Positions 53,037-59,674 of a DNA stretch of 64,000 nt are shown here, in pieces; within the stretch, counting starts at the first letter, position 1; each line of letters begins with the position of its first letter. A program made the position numbers and the translations under genes. The DNA lies in IMG/VR virus record IMGVR_UViG_3300010399_000038, positions 1 through 64,000 of that record; one strand, written 5' to 3'. The DNA is from a virus. The notes beneath the pieces were generated by a model. That model saw only the letters and a list, made by a program, of their open reading frames with translations, was not told the origin of the DNA and searched no databases.

Positions 53037-53151
53037 AAAACTTTACTATACTACGCATCACACTGCTAAACCGAGCGTCACATGACGTTACGAGACGTTA
53101 CTTTGCTGGACAGGGCGACACCACGCATGACTTGACATTACTTTGCTTTGC
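53037..53151. repeat. Pentanucleotide array 1 (23 units of NNNRC)
   Basis: Starting at aaaac, 23 consecutive 5-nt units each end in AC or GC on the + strand, for example tttac tatac tacgc, without any phase slip up to tttgc at 53147-53151. The first three positions are variable. On the - strand the unit is GYNNN. Of 23 units 15 have AC and 8 have GC. This strict spacing with free filler has no reading-frame explanation (5 is not a multiple of 3). Confidence 0.9.
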
Positions 53152-53179
53152 CATGAAAAAATATCTTTGTCGGATTAAA

Positions 53180-53270
53180 AGAACTTTACTTCGCAAAACT
53201 GTGCATTTACGCAACTATGCTGTGCCTTACCAAACACGACTATACATTGCTATACCCCACAAGACAATAC
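53180..53270. repeat. Pentanucleotide array 2 (18 units)
   Basis: Begins agaac tttac ttcgc, continues to aatac at 53266-53270. One unit is 6 nt (atttac, 53205-53210), and the phase resumes directly after it. A 28-nt spacer separates it from array 1 and ends with CGGATTAAA, also found before array 3. Thirteen units are AC-type and five GC-type. Confidence 0.9.
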
Positions 53271-53297
53271 TTAATTTTAATAATATTACGGATTAAA

Positions 53298-53387
53298 AGA
53301 ACTATACTAAACGCTACTGAGCAAGACACTACGGCACGTCGCCTCACGATACCAGACGGTGCTCCACTCCGCAGAACACCACCATGC
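53298..53387. repeat. Pentanucleotide array 3 (18 units)
   Basis: Begins agaac tatac taaac and ends with catgc at 53383-53387, whose last C is the complement of the stop-codon G of the upstream - strand gene. All 18 units keep the 5-nt phase; 13 AC and 5 GC. A 27-nt AT-rich spacer (53271-53297) with CGGATTAAA lies before it. Confidence 0.9.
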
Positions 53388-53956
53388 TACAATGTTTTTT
53401 CTAATGATATTAATTTAAATCTTCCAAAATACCCGTTGTTCGTTGGCCTGTAACTTCCGATGCCTACATAATTCCCGGTTGTTTCAATGAGTTCTGTAAT
53501 CATTTCCTTTGTCAAAGTTCCGTTATCCAATATCATATCAAACTCGGCTTTCCATGTTGACCATTTAGGGCGGATAACCATTACCCTTGCTTTGACGTTT
53601 TTGTTCACGGCTGATCGCTTATCAATTTCATCATACTCCGGCATCGTTATTTCTTCCGGGGAAACTCTCAACACGGCAGCGATAACGCCTTTCATACTTC
53701 TTTTGGAATTTCCGACTTTACTTTTCAGATAGCCGCCACCGTTAATGAAAGCGATTCTTAGCTGTTCTGCGGGGATGAAACATTTGTCGGCCTTATTGCG
53801 GTAGCAATGAAATTCAGCCCGTACAGCATCTTGCTGATTAACGTCAGGGCGTTCTATAATGTGCTTCCTGTTTTTCTCCCATTCTTCTAACTTTTGGTCA
53901 TCCATGCGATGCTGCATGTAGGGAGTGATTCCTTCGATTTTAACATTGTAAATCAT
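53387..53956 (-). CDS. Conserved phage protein with Gly-rich loops, adjacent to the arrays
   Basis: A 189-aa protein from ATG 53956, chosen because its leader ends there; the frame also opens to 54001. It starts 'MIYNVKIEGITPYMQHRMDD' and has a Gly-rich turn ('FINGGGYLKSKVGNSKRSMKG', about 65-85), then 'VMVIRPKWSTWKAEFDMILDNG', ending with 'ETTGNYVGIGSYRPTNNGYFGRFKLI'. This resembles small phage proteins with Gly-rich loops in a ferredoxin/RAMP-like arrangement, reminiscent of nucleic-acid binders, but I cannot place it. The arrays start at its stop codon on the same strand. Confidence 0.6.
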   Translation of the reverse strand: MIYNVKIEGITPYMQHRMDDQKLEEWEKNRKHIIERPDVNQQDAVRAEFHCYRNKADKCFIPAEQLRIAFINGGGYLKSKVGNSKRSMKGVIAAVLRVSPEEITMPEYDEIDKRSAVNKNVKARVMVIRPKWSTWKAEFDMILDNGTLTKEMITELIETTGNYVGIGSYRPTNNGYFGRFKLISLEKTL

Positions 53957-54066
53957 GTCTTGCAAGTTTAAGATTATACGGCGCAGGGCTGCAAGACACA
54001 CGGTTTCCCGTTGGGAGGAATCCCACTACGCCGTAAATATGTTTATTGATTTTAAACGTGTCTTGC
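53957..54066 (-). ncRNA. Structured 5' leader with alternative pairings
   Basis: On the - strand: stem TACGGCG (54035-54029) with CGCCGTA (53983-53977), enclosing GGGA-TTCC-TCCC (54024-54013) and ACGG-GAAA-CCGT (54011-54000, with a GNRA tetraloop). GTCTTGC (53997-53991) can pair either with GCAAGAC upstream (54066-54060) or with GCAAGAC directly before the ATG (53963-53957). The two pairings exclude each other, as in a riboswitch or autoregulated leader. Ligand unknown. Confidence 0.55.
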
Positions 54067-54082
54067 ATATTGTAAATATAAA

Positions 54083-54403
54083 TCATTTCTTGATAAGAGA
54101 AAATTTTGATTTAAGAATATTAAACGAATGATGCCGCTTCTGCATATCGTGGTCGGTTAAATCTTCCCACGTTTCTGATAACTCATTCCACAATTCATCC
54201 TGCTCCTCAGATACAAACTCATCGAGCCACATAAGAACGCTGAAATCAGTATCGGAGACTTTATCACTCGTACCAATCCAAAGCCAATTATCCCCATCCC
54301 AATAAACAGCATCTTTTCGATTATACACTTTAACACTAACTGAATTTTTAGTTGTGTCGGTTTGTTTTTCCGGTGGTCGTTCTGACCAGTTTATCCATTT
54401 CAT
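54083..54403 (-). CDS. DUF551-like protein (106 aa)
   Basis: A 106-aa protein with 'MKWINWSERPPEKQT', 'YWDGDNWLWIGTSDKVSDTDFSVLMWLDEFVSEEQDELWNELSE', a variant of the DUF551 pattern with the order of segments changed; a second member in the same operon lies at 52677-53015. Function unknown. It lies upstream of the structured leader. Confidence 0.5.
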   Translation of the reverse strand: MKWINWSERPPEKQTDTTKNSVSVKVYNRKDAVYWDGDNWLWIGTSDKVSDTDFSVLMWLDEFVSEEQDELWNELSETWEDLTDHDMQKRHHSFNILKSKFSLIKK

Positions 54404-54429
54404 ACCTACTTATTTTAATGGTTTATCTG

Positions 54430-54681
54430 TTAAAGTTTTTTGATTTCTTCTTTCACTTGCTGCCAGTATTCTTTAAACACTTGTCCGACTTCAATATGTT
54501 GATTCGGATACGCTGTTTTTTCTGAACCCAATATTTCGTCACAGCATATCGAAACCGCTTTTTTGGTATCTCTTTTATTCAAATGCTCATAACTCACGGG
54601 TTCTTCCGAACCTCTATCAAAGTATGCCGCCAACGGGTAAAACTTATCGTAAAGTTCTTTTGCCTTTTCTTTAGGTGTCAT
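54430..54681 (-). CDS. Hypothetical protein (83 aa)
   Basis: An 83-aa helical protein ('MTPKEKAKELYDKFYPLAAYFDRGSEEPVSYEHLNKRDTKKAVSICCDEILGSE') of a kind common in Bacteroidota phages ('TPKEKAKELYDKF' at the start). No function known. Ends 27 bases before the next gene. Confidence 0.6.
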   Translation of the reverse strand: MTPKEKAKELYDKFYPLAAYFDRGSEEPVSYEHLNKRDTKKAVSICCDEILGSEKTAYPNQHIEVGQVFKEYWQQVKEEIKKL

Positions 54682-54702
54682 TGTCTTTGTATTTACATGT
54701 AC

Positions 54703-55041
54703 TTAGAGATTGTTTTCTTTAGCGAACTTTTTAAACCCATATATCCCGGTATAGCCGTCTAAGAAACCAGTGAATGAAGGTTTGTGCCTATCTTGTTCAT
54801 ATTTTTCACCGGCTTCAAACGCTCTTTCAATCAATCCTTTCAACTTCCCAATCTCTGCTTCTTTTTCTTTTAGCTCTGCTTGTCCAAGTAAATAATATTT
54901 TTCAGCTGCATGATGATATGCCATAAGTCCTGCAAGGCTGTATTCTTTATGACTAATAACCACATCTGGGTTCAGCGGCTTCCTACAAAATTCCTTTGCT
55001 TCCTCGGTAATTTTATCCTTTATCTCTTTTGGTGTATTCAT
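54703..55041 (-). CDS. Hypothetical protein (112 aa)
   Basis: A 112-aa helical protein ('MAYHHAAEKYYLLGQAELKEKEAEIGKLKGLIERAFEAGEKYEQDRHK...TGIYGFKKFAKENNL') with a coiled-coil centre. It overlaps the 103-aa gene upstream by 4 nt. Related patterns are frequent in phage early genes. No function known. Confidence 0.55.
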   Translation of the reverse strand: MNTPKEIKDKITEEAKEFCRKPLNPDVVISHKEYSLAGLMAYHHAAEKYYLLGQAELKEKEAEIGKLKGLIERAFEAGEKYEQDRHKPSFTGFLDGYTGIYGFKKFAKENNL

Positions 55042-55349
55042 TTTTCAGTTTTATTTTGAGTGTTATTGTACCAAGTGATGAATTGGGTGACCGCTCCCCA
55101 TACTAATTCTTTAGTTGCAAAAATTCCTAAGTCAAAGAGAACTACGTTAGCATTTTTTAAACTCCACATTGAAATATTTTTGCCGTCATATAGCTTACCT
55201 ATCTTCTCAACCACCTGCATCAACTTATTCCAGTCATCGTGATAGTTGTGAATGTCTAATGATAACTTCCAAACCTCATTATTCATGTCGGGGTAATTAA
55301 ACCCGTAGAACTTTGCTATCAAAAAATTCCCTTCAATTATATTATCCAT
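55038..55349 (-). CDS. Hypothetical protein (103 aa)
   Basis: A 103-aa alpha/beta protein ('FLIAKFYGFNYPDMNNEVWKLSLDIHNYHDDWNKLMQVVEKIGKLYDGKNISMWSLKNANVVLFDLG') with no recognised family. Coupled to the next gene by ATGA. Similar phage proteins exist in Bacteroidota prophages, from memory, without function. Confidence 0.55.
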   Translation of the reverse strand: MDNIIEGNFLIAKFYGFNYPDMNNEVWKLSLDIHNYHDDWNKLMQVVEKIGKLYDGKNISMWSLKNANVVLFDLGIFATKELVWGAVTQFITWYNNTQNKTEK

Positions 55350-55380
55350 AAGTTTTTTTTGTTTACCAGCTTTTGAAATT

Positions 55381-55701
55381 CTATTTACTCAACATTTTTT
55401 GAACGGTCATGATAATATCGTCCATTTCTGATTTAAGCAAAACCTTATTGTGTTCCTTGCTCATCAAATTAAATAACGGCTGATACCAATAAATTGTTCC
55501 GGGCTGCACTATTGTTATAAATCGCTTTTTGCCTCGAATATATTTTACCAACCCTTCATTCTGCAATTCCTTTATCGGGATATATACCGAGCTTGTCGGG
55601 CAACCAAAATGTTTGGCGACATCTTCAATCATACATTCTTCTCCCGGCTTATCCTGTATATATTCACGAAGTCTTTCTCTTATTGGAACGCCTTTCGCCA
55701 T
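55381..55701 (-). CDS. Winged helix-turn-helix DNA-binding protein
   Basis: A 106-aa protein. 'IRERLREYIQDKPGEECMIEDVAKHFGCPTSSVYIPIKELQNEGLVKYIRGKKRFITIVQPG' (10-70) has the order of a winged helix: helix, 'EDVAKHFGCPTSSVYIPIKEL' recognition helix, then a wing. It likely regulates phage or host genes. The helical C-terminal part may dimerise. Confidence 0.65.
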   Translation of the reverse strand: MAKGVPIRERLREYIQDKPGEECMIEDVAKHFGCPTSSVYIPIKELQNEGLVKYIRGKKRFITIVQPGTIYWYQPLFNLMSKEHNKVLLKSEMDDIIMTVQKMLSK

Positions 55702-55728
55702 ATCAATCTTTTTTAAGTATTAAGGTTG

Positions 55729-55869
55729 TTATTCTTCCATGCCAAATTCTTCCAAAGTATATCCTTGTTTTTCGATGAAGTCTTTAAAACTATAGTAGTT
55801 GCCGGATTCGTTTAAGAAGTCTGTAAACACCCGGATAATTTCTTCGAGTTCTAATTTTTTCTTTGCCAT
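55729..55869 (-). CDS. Hypothetical protein (46 aa)
   Basis: A 46-aa helical protein ('KKKLELEEIIRVFTDFLNESGNYYSFKDFIEKQGYTLEEFGMEE') between the winged-helix gene and the PAPS-reductase-like gene. No family. The size and the constant spacing to both neighbours support a real gene. Confidence 0.55.
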   Translation of the reverse strand: MAKKKLELEEIIRVFTDFLNESGNYYSFKDFIEKQGYTLEEFGMEE

Positions 55870-55887
55870 AACTTTTATTTTTGTTGA

Positions 55888-56763
55888 TTAAATAATACTA
55901 TCGTTGTCTGTTTGTTCGCTATTGGGCTTTTCTGTTCCACAAAATCCATTGCACTCCATTAATGATTCCGGTTGCCTTCCTTTTATCATTGAAATATCTT
56001 TCATTAATGGGTAATTAGGATGCGGTAAAAGAAAAACAAGTTCTGATTTGCCATTGTTTCTTTTCTTTGCGTCAACCGATTGATCTTTACAAATGGTCAC
56101 AGGCTTCCCTTTTTCATTAGTTAAATCATGTTCAATTTTTGCCATTGCTTCAAACCTGTCAGGAAAATCATTCTTGAATTTTTGCCAGTAACCTATGCCG
56201 CCCTGAACGCATCCTGTTTTTAAACAGTTATTGTTTGAGTACCCGAGTTTGTAACTGTTCGGTAATTCTACTCCTGCTTTTTGGAGCATCTTTATACAAT
56301 CTTTTTTATCAAGCAATTCATATATAAGCGGGAATATTGGTTTTGAGTCTGGATAATTTCGTCTCATGTTTTTAGCCCGGTTAATTTCTGAAACATCAAA
56401 ACCAAAAGCCTGATACGAAAAGATGTTTTTATTCTGGTAATCCTGCCTTACAGCCCTCTTTAATTCCGATGAGCATATTGCGCCAGTTGCGCTATTAAGA
56501 GAGAGGAATTTATACCAAACCTCTTGTATGTTATCGTAGTTCTTGTTTGTGATCGTCAAAATTTGTGTGCCAAACCACTTCTCGCAATCAATCCTGAATC
56601 GTTCCGTATCGTCATCCTCATTACGAGTGCCTATTAATATGACAGCCACGTTTTCGAGGCCAAACCAATCAATACAAAGTTTACAAGTGATTGCAGAAGT
56701 TGCGCCGCCACTCCACCATGCAATAACCGGATTATCCTTATTGATGTTTTTTGTATCAAACAT
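55888..56763 (-). CDS. PAPS reductase-like PP-loop protein
   Basis: A 291-aa protein from ATG 56763, the start that overlaps the upstream stop by 8 nt. The PP-loop 'WWSGGATSA' (about 16-24) marks the adenine nucleotide alpha hydrolase fold shared by PAPS reductases, DndC and related proteins. 'NNNCLKTGCVQGGIGYWQK' holds Cys pairs that could bind a metal or FeS cluster. A role in DNA modification or sulfur transfer is possible; no DND partners are present. Reductase activity is not shown. Confidence 0.65.
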   Translation of the reverse strand: MFDTKNINKDNPVIAWWSGGATSAITCKLCIDWFGLENVAVILIGTRNEDDDTERFRIDCEKWFGTQILTITNKNYDNIQEVWYKFLSLNSATGAICSSELKRAVRQDYQNKNIFSYQAFGFDVSEINRAKNMRRNYPDSKPIFPLIYELLDKKDCIKMLQKAGVELPNSYKLGYSNNNCLKTGCVQGGIGYWQKFKNDFPDRFEAMAKIEHDLTNEKGKPVTICKDQSVDAKKRNNGKSELVFLLPHPNYPLMKDISMIKGRQPESLMECNGFCGTEKPNSEQTDNDSII

Positions 56764-57019
56764 TGTCAATGATATTTTTAACCGCTTCAAGACATTCGTC
56801 GGTAATCCCGTTTTTCAAAGCGTACTCAATGCCATACTTACCTGTCAGGTTTATATTAACGTCTTTATAATCTTCTCTCCTATCCTCTCCCGATTCAATA
56901 AACCCTTGTATCAACTTGTGATTAAACAGCGTTGACTTTTTCCCGCTATTCCCAAATACAAACCACAATCTTTCCAGCTTTGCTCTCTGGTCGTCTGTTA
57001 TTGTTACTTTTTTACTCAT
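56756..57019 (-). CDS. Hypothetical protein (87 aa)
   Basis: An 87-aa helical protein ('TDDQRAKLERLWFVFGNSGKKSTLFNHKLIQGFIESGEDRREDYKDVNINLTGKYGIEYALKNGITDECLEAVKNIIDNV') with no family that I recognise. Coupled to the PP-loop gene by an 8-nt overlap. A structured intergenic stretch with the 17-bp repeat precedes its start. Confidence 0.5.
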   Translation of the reverse strand: MSKKVTITDDQRAKLERLWFVFGNSGKKSTLFNHKLIQGFIESGEDRREDYKDVNINLTGKYGIEYALKNGITDECLEAVKNIIDNV

Positions 57020-57042
57020 GTTTAATAGAATTACTTTTTGTC

Positions 57043-57059
57043 AAACGGAGCGTCGCAAG
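57043..57059 (+). repeat. 17-bp repeat, copy 2
   Basis: Exact repeat of 5994-6010. Here it is part of a potential fold: its GGAGC (57047-57051) can pair with GCTCC about 40 nt further on (57086-57090), enclosing AGCC-GGCT. It stands between the HNH gene's end and the start of the 56756-57019 gene, 24 bases upstream of its ATG. Confidence 0.5.
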
Positions 57060-57155
57060 TAAAGCCCAATCAAGGCTCGTCCCTCTGCTCCATAATTTCA
57101 ATACCAATACATTTTCTTCTTTCAATCCATGATGCCTAAGTAGGGAATGAAAGGA

Positions 57156-57740
57156 TTACGCTTTCACAAACTCGAAAGACTTTTTCCTTTTTGTTTTCCC
57201 GTTTAACATTCTCGAAATAGTTCCTACGTCCGTATTATGTTTTCTTGCTGCTTCCGAATAGGACATTATTTCCCCCGTGCTTACTTCTTTGCATCTTTTT
57301 GCGTTCCACATTTTCAATCCCGTTTTACCATAGTTAGGATGATCTTTGCCCCATCTTACTTTCACTAAACCAGTATCAACCGCATGATGCCTATTTTCTG
57401 ATTGTGTTGCCCATTCGAGATTGGTTATTCTGGGGTCTGATTTAATGCCGTTCTTGTGGTTAATTTCGGGCTTGTTTTCTGGGTTAGGAATGAATATTGT
57501 TCCGACCAATCTGTGCAGCGAAACGGTTATCTTGCTGCCGTCGGCACTCATAAGCGTGTAGTATATGTAGTTTACTTTCGTTCTATTTGTAAGAATCTTC
57601 TCATTGACAATATACGGATGCCCCTCTTTTATAACCGTTCTCTTTAAAGACTTAATCCGGCTGTGATTGCTTACCTGATAAAAGCCCTCAACGTTTGGAA
57701 TGTCAACCCAAACCCCTGGATCGTTTTCCGTCAGTCCCAA
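57156..57740 (-). CDS. HNH homing endonuclease with NUMOD4
   Basis: A 194-aa protein: NUMOD4-like 'WVDIPNVEGFYQVSNHSRIKSL' (11-32), HNH core 'HRLVGTIFIPNPENKPEINHKNGIKSDPRITNLEWATQSENRHH' (76-119, H, N and H in place), and a C-terminal 'YSEAARKHNTDVGTISRMLNGKT' helix-turn-helix (NUMOD1-like). Typical free-standing homing endonucleases of phages; it could move between genomes. It is inserted between two conserved-looking genes, leaving a 137-bp structured tail (57020-57155) that may hold remains of a mobile element. Confidence 0.85.
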   Translation of the reverse strand: MGLTENDPGVWVDIPNVEGFYQVSNHSRIKSLKRTVIKEGHPYIVNEKILTNRTKVNYIYYTLMSADGSKITVSLHRLVGTIFIPNPENKPEINHKNGIKSDPRITNLEWATQSENRHHAVDTGLVKVRWGKDHPNYGKTGLKMWNAKRCKEVSTGEIMSYSEAARKHNTDVGTISRMLNGKTKRKKSFEFVKA

Positions 57741-57773
57741 ATAACCATTGTCAAGTAAGAGTTGTTTTATGGT

Positions 57774-58172
57774 TTAAGATTTTGCTGTTTCAAATTTGCT
57801 ATGGTAAGTATCTGATACGATAACAGCCGAGCGGGTAACAATGTTGATTGCTTTCCATTTGCTGTTGCCACCAGCGATTGTGCCACGAAACTCGTTTTTA
57901 GCTTTGAAACAAAAACAGCCGTCTAAAAATATTGCTTTCATTTTTTCTCTGGCATAGTTCACTATATCATTCTCAAATATGTCTCGTTTCTTCTTATCAG
58001 TAAATCCAGTGAATTGATCTTTGCCAATAAGTTTCCACAATTTATTATGAAGCATATTATAAAACCCTTTGCTTCCTTTTTCAATGCTTTCCAAACTCCA
58101 AACAGACTGATAAAGTTTGTCGTCCTTTAGTCTTTGAAATGTGTACCTGAATTTTATAATTCTATTTTCCAT
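57774..58172 (-). CDS. YopX-like protein
   Basis: A 132-aa protein with 'QFTGFTDKKKRDIFENDIVNY' (about 73-93), the core signature of YopX family proteins of phages ('QFTGL.DKNG..IYEGDIV'). The N-terminal half is helical/strand mix as usual in the family. Function is unknown beyond its frequent presence in phage early regions. Confidence 0.75.
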   Translation of the reverse strand: MENRIIKFRYTFQRLKDDKLYQSVWSLESIEKGSKGFYNMLHNKLWKLIGKDQFTGFTDKKKRDIFENDIVNYAREKMKAIFLDGCFCFKAKNEFRGTIAGGNSKWKAINIVTRSAVIVSDTYHSKFETAKS

Positions 58173-58206
58173 TACCTATATATTTAAAGTGTTTGCTTGT
58201 GACGGG

Positions 58207-58518
58207 TTATTCAGTTATATCTACATAAGCGGCAAAGACAATTTCACAAAGTATATCCCAAAAATCTTTTGTTATTTCCATACCACTTGCACCGCCGATC
58301 ACGAACCCTTCCATTTTCCAGTGACTTAATATTTTTCTTTCCTCCTCATTGATTTTATTCGGGTCAAGTTTTTGACTATTCATCATAACGTGCATGATGT
58401 ATGGCATTAACCTAAGTTCCGTTACCGAAATCTCATACCCAAATTTTCTTGTAGCAATTAACTGAACATATTCGGTTAACTGTCCTCTGCCTTGTTTTTC
58501 CTTAATGTCTTTTCCCAT
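58207..58518 (-). CDS. Hypothetical protein (103 aa)
   Basis: A 103-aa protein ('TEYVQLIATRKFGYEISVTELRLMPYIMHVMMNSQKLDPNKINEEERKILSHWKMEGFVIGGASGMEITKDFWDILCEIVFAAYVDI') resembling a small phage protein that occurs widely in Bacteroidota phages; I do not know a function. Ends with 'AYVDITE'. Confidence 0.6.
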   Translation of the reverse strand: MGKDIKEKQGRGQLTEYVQLIATRKFGYEISVTELRLMPYIMHVMMNSQKLDPNKINEEERKILSHWKMEGFVIGGASGMEITKDFWDILCEIVFAAYVDITE

Positions 58519-58558
58519 TCTTAATTAATTTTAATGATCTGGTTTAAAAAGTTGGCGG

Positions 58559-58840
58559 CTAGTATTCTCGGTATAAGTGGCTTTCGATTTCTATTTCAAA
58601 CTCTGATTCTGGAAATAGTTTTTCTCCAAGTTTTGTCAGGCGATCTCTCATTCTAAGCGCAAGCCGTTGCCCCCTATCGCTATAAACAAAAGTCCAGCTT
58701 TCATCTACGGTATCATCCTCTTCAATATCTCTTATTAACCCGGTCTCCTTTGTGAATGATTGTAAAAACGCTTCCCATATATCAATAGCGTAACCAACGT
58801 AATCGTCGGCATCATTAATTTGCTTATCCTGATTTATCAT
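58559..58840 (-). CDS. Hypothetical acidic protein (93 aa)
   Basis: A 93-aa acidic protein ('QFNDADDY'-like N-terminus, 'TGLIRDIEEDDTVDESWTFVYSDRGQRLALRMRDRLTKLGEKLFPESEFEIEIE') with no family. Possibly a small inhibitor by its charge, but that is a guess. Confidence 0.5.
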   Translation of the reverse strand: MINQDKQINDADDYVGYAIDIWEAFLQSFTKETGLIRDIEEDDTVDESWTFVYSDRGQRLALRMRDRLTKLGEKLFPESEFEIEIESHLYREY

Positions 58841-58887
58841 ACATTTAATTTAAACCGCCAATATATTTATAAGAGCTTTTGATGTTA

Positions 58888-59178
58888 CTAATACGTTTCT
58901 TGGATGCAGGTTTTTAGAAACTGGATTCTAACCTTCCATCCATCTTGTGTGCGGGGCGGCCACCTATAATCTTTCTTTGCTTCCAACTCAGGGAATAAAT
59001 CTTCTATAACCCCGCCGAAATAAGCGACAAAATCATCCGGTACAATACCAAGTTTATAATAAATAAGATTACATAATCCGCAATCAAAACTTTTATATTT
59101 CTCGGCTTCGGCCAACATTAAAATGTAGGCGGTGTGCCGCTGTTGCTTCGTTAATATCATTCCATCAATTAGTTTCAT
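58888..59178 (-). CDS. Hypothetical protein (96 aa)
   Basis: A 96-aa protein ('TKQQRHTAYILMLAEAEKYKSFDCGLCNLIYYKLGIVPDDFVAYFGGVIEDLFPELEAKKDYRWPPRTQDGWKVRIQFLKTCIQ'). The 'GLCNLIYY' and 'LFPELEAKKDYRW' phrases recur in phage-encoded small proteins of Bacteroidota, to my memory. No function. Confidence 0.55.
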   Translation of the reverse strand: MKLIDGMILTKQQRHTAYILMLAEAEKYKSFDCGLCNLIYYKLGIVPDDFVAYFGGVIEDLFPELEAKKDYRWPPRTQDGWKVRIQFLKTCIQETY

Positions 59179-59232
59179 AACCTTTCCATTTTTTTAAATT
59201 ACTCCCCCGCAACGAATAGAGGGGTTAGGGGA

Positions 59233-59640
59233 TTAGAGTTTTACGGTTTTTGTTTCACCTTTTAAATAAGAAATAAGCTGCTTGTTTTTTGCTCCTTTCA
59301 TCAAAATGTATGTTTCTAATGCTGATAAAAACTTATACACCCTATCGTCGTCAATTGTTTTCCCGTTGACGTTCGGAGGTATTTCTTGGAACTCAATTGT
59401 GTTTCGTTCCATTGGGCATAAATTCTCAATGCTTCTTTGGCAACATTTTTTTATTAGTTCTATTGCTCTTTCGCTTCGACAGTTTCCAGTCATTTGACCA
59501 TAAACACATTCGTCGTAGTTTGTTGGACGCAACTTTATAAAACTAAGTTTGTCTATCTCTTCTCCCGTTGCGTGTTTTTTAATAAGAGACGCTTCTTTTT
59601 TAACGTCCAATATAAATTGAGATTTAAGATATTTTTTCAT
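59233..59640 (-). CDS. Hypothetical protein (135 aa)
   Basis: A 135-aa protein with a Cys-containing stretch ('LRPTNYDECVYGQMTGNCRSERAIELIKKCCQRSIENLCPMERNTIEFQEIPPNVNGKTID') and a C-terminal helical 'YKFLSALETYILMKGAKNKQLISYLKGE'. It resembles proteins next to phage repressors, without known function. Second gene after the repressor promoter. Confidence 0.5.
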   Translation of the reverse strand: MKKYLKSQFILDVKKEASLIKKHATGEEIDKLSFIKLRPTNYDECVYGQMTGNCRSERAIELIKKCCQRSIENLCPMERNTIEFQEIPPNVNGKTIDDDRVYKFLSALETYILMKGAKNKQLISYLKGETKTVKL

Positions 59641-59674
59641 GCTGTTTATTTTTAAAAAAATTGAATTGAAATGG

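Noticed and set aside
53037-53387. CRISPR array
   Set aside because: There are no repeats of 20 bases or more, the common spacer edge is 14 nt and only two copies are exact, and no cas gene is in the window.
53217-53453. Open frame of 78 codons on the + strand across arrays 2 and 3
   Set aside because: The sequence has a 5-nt rather than a 3-nt period, the frame is broken by nothing only by chance, and it runs into the end of a real - strand gene.
57020-57740. Group I intron with HNH endonuclease
   Set aside because: No conserved intron core segments were found and the flanking genes appear complete; a free-standing HNH gene is the simpler reading.
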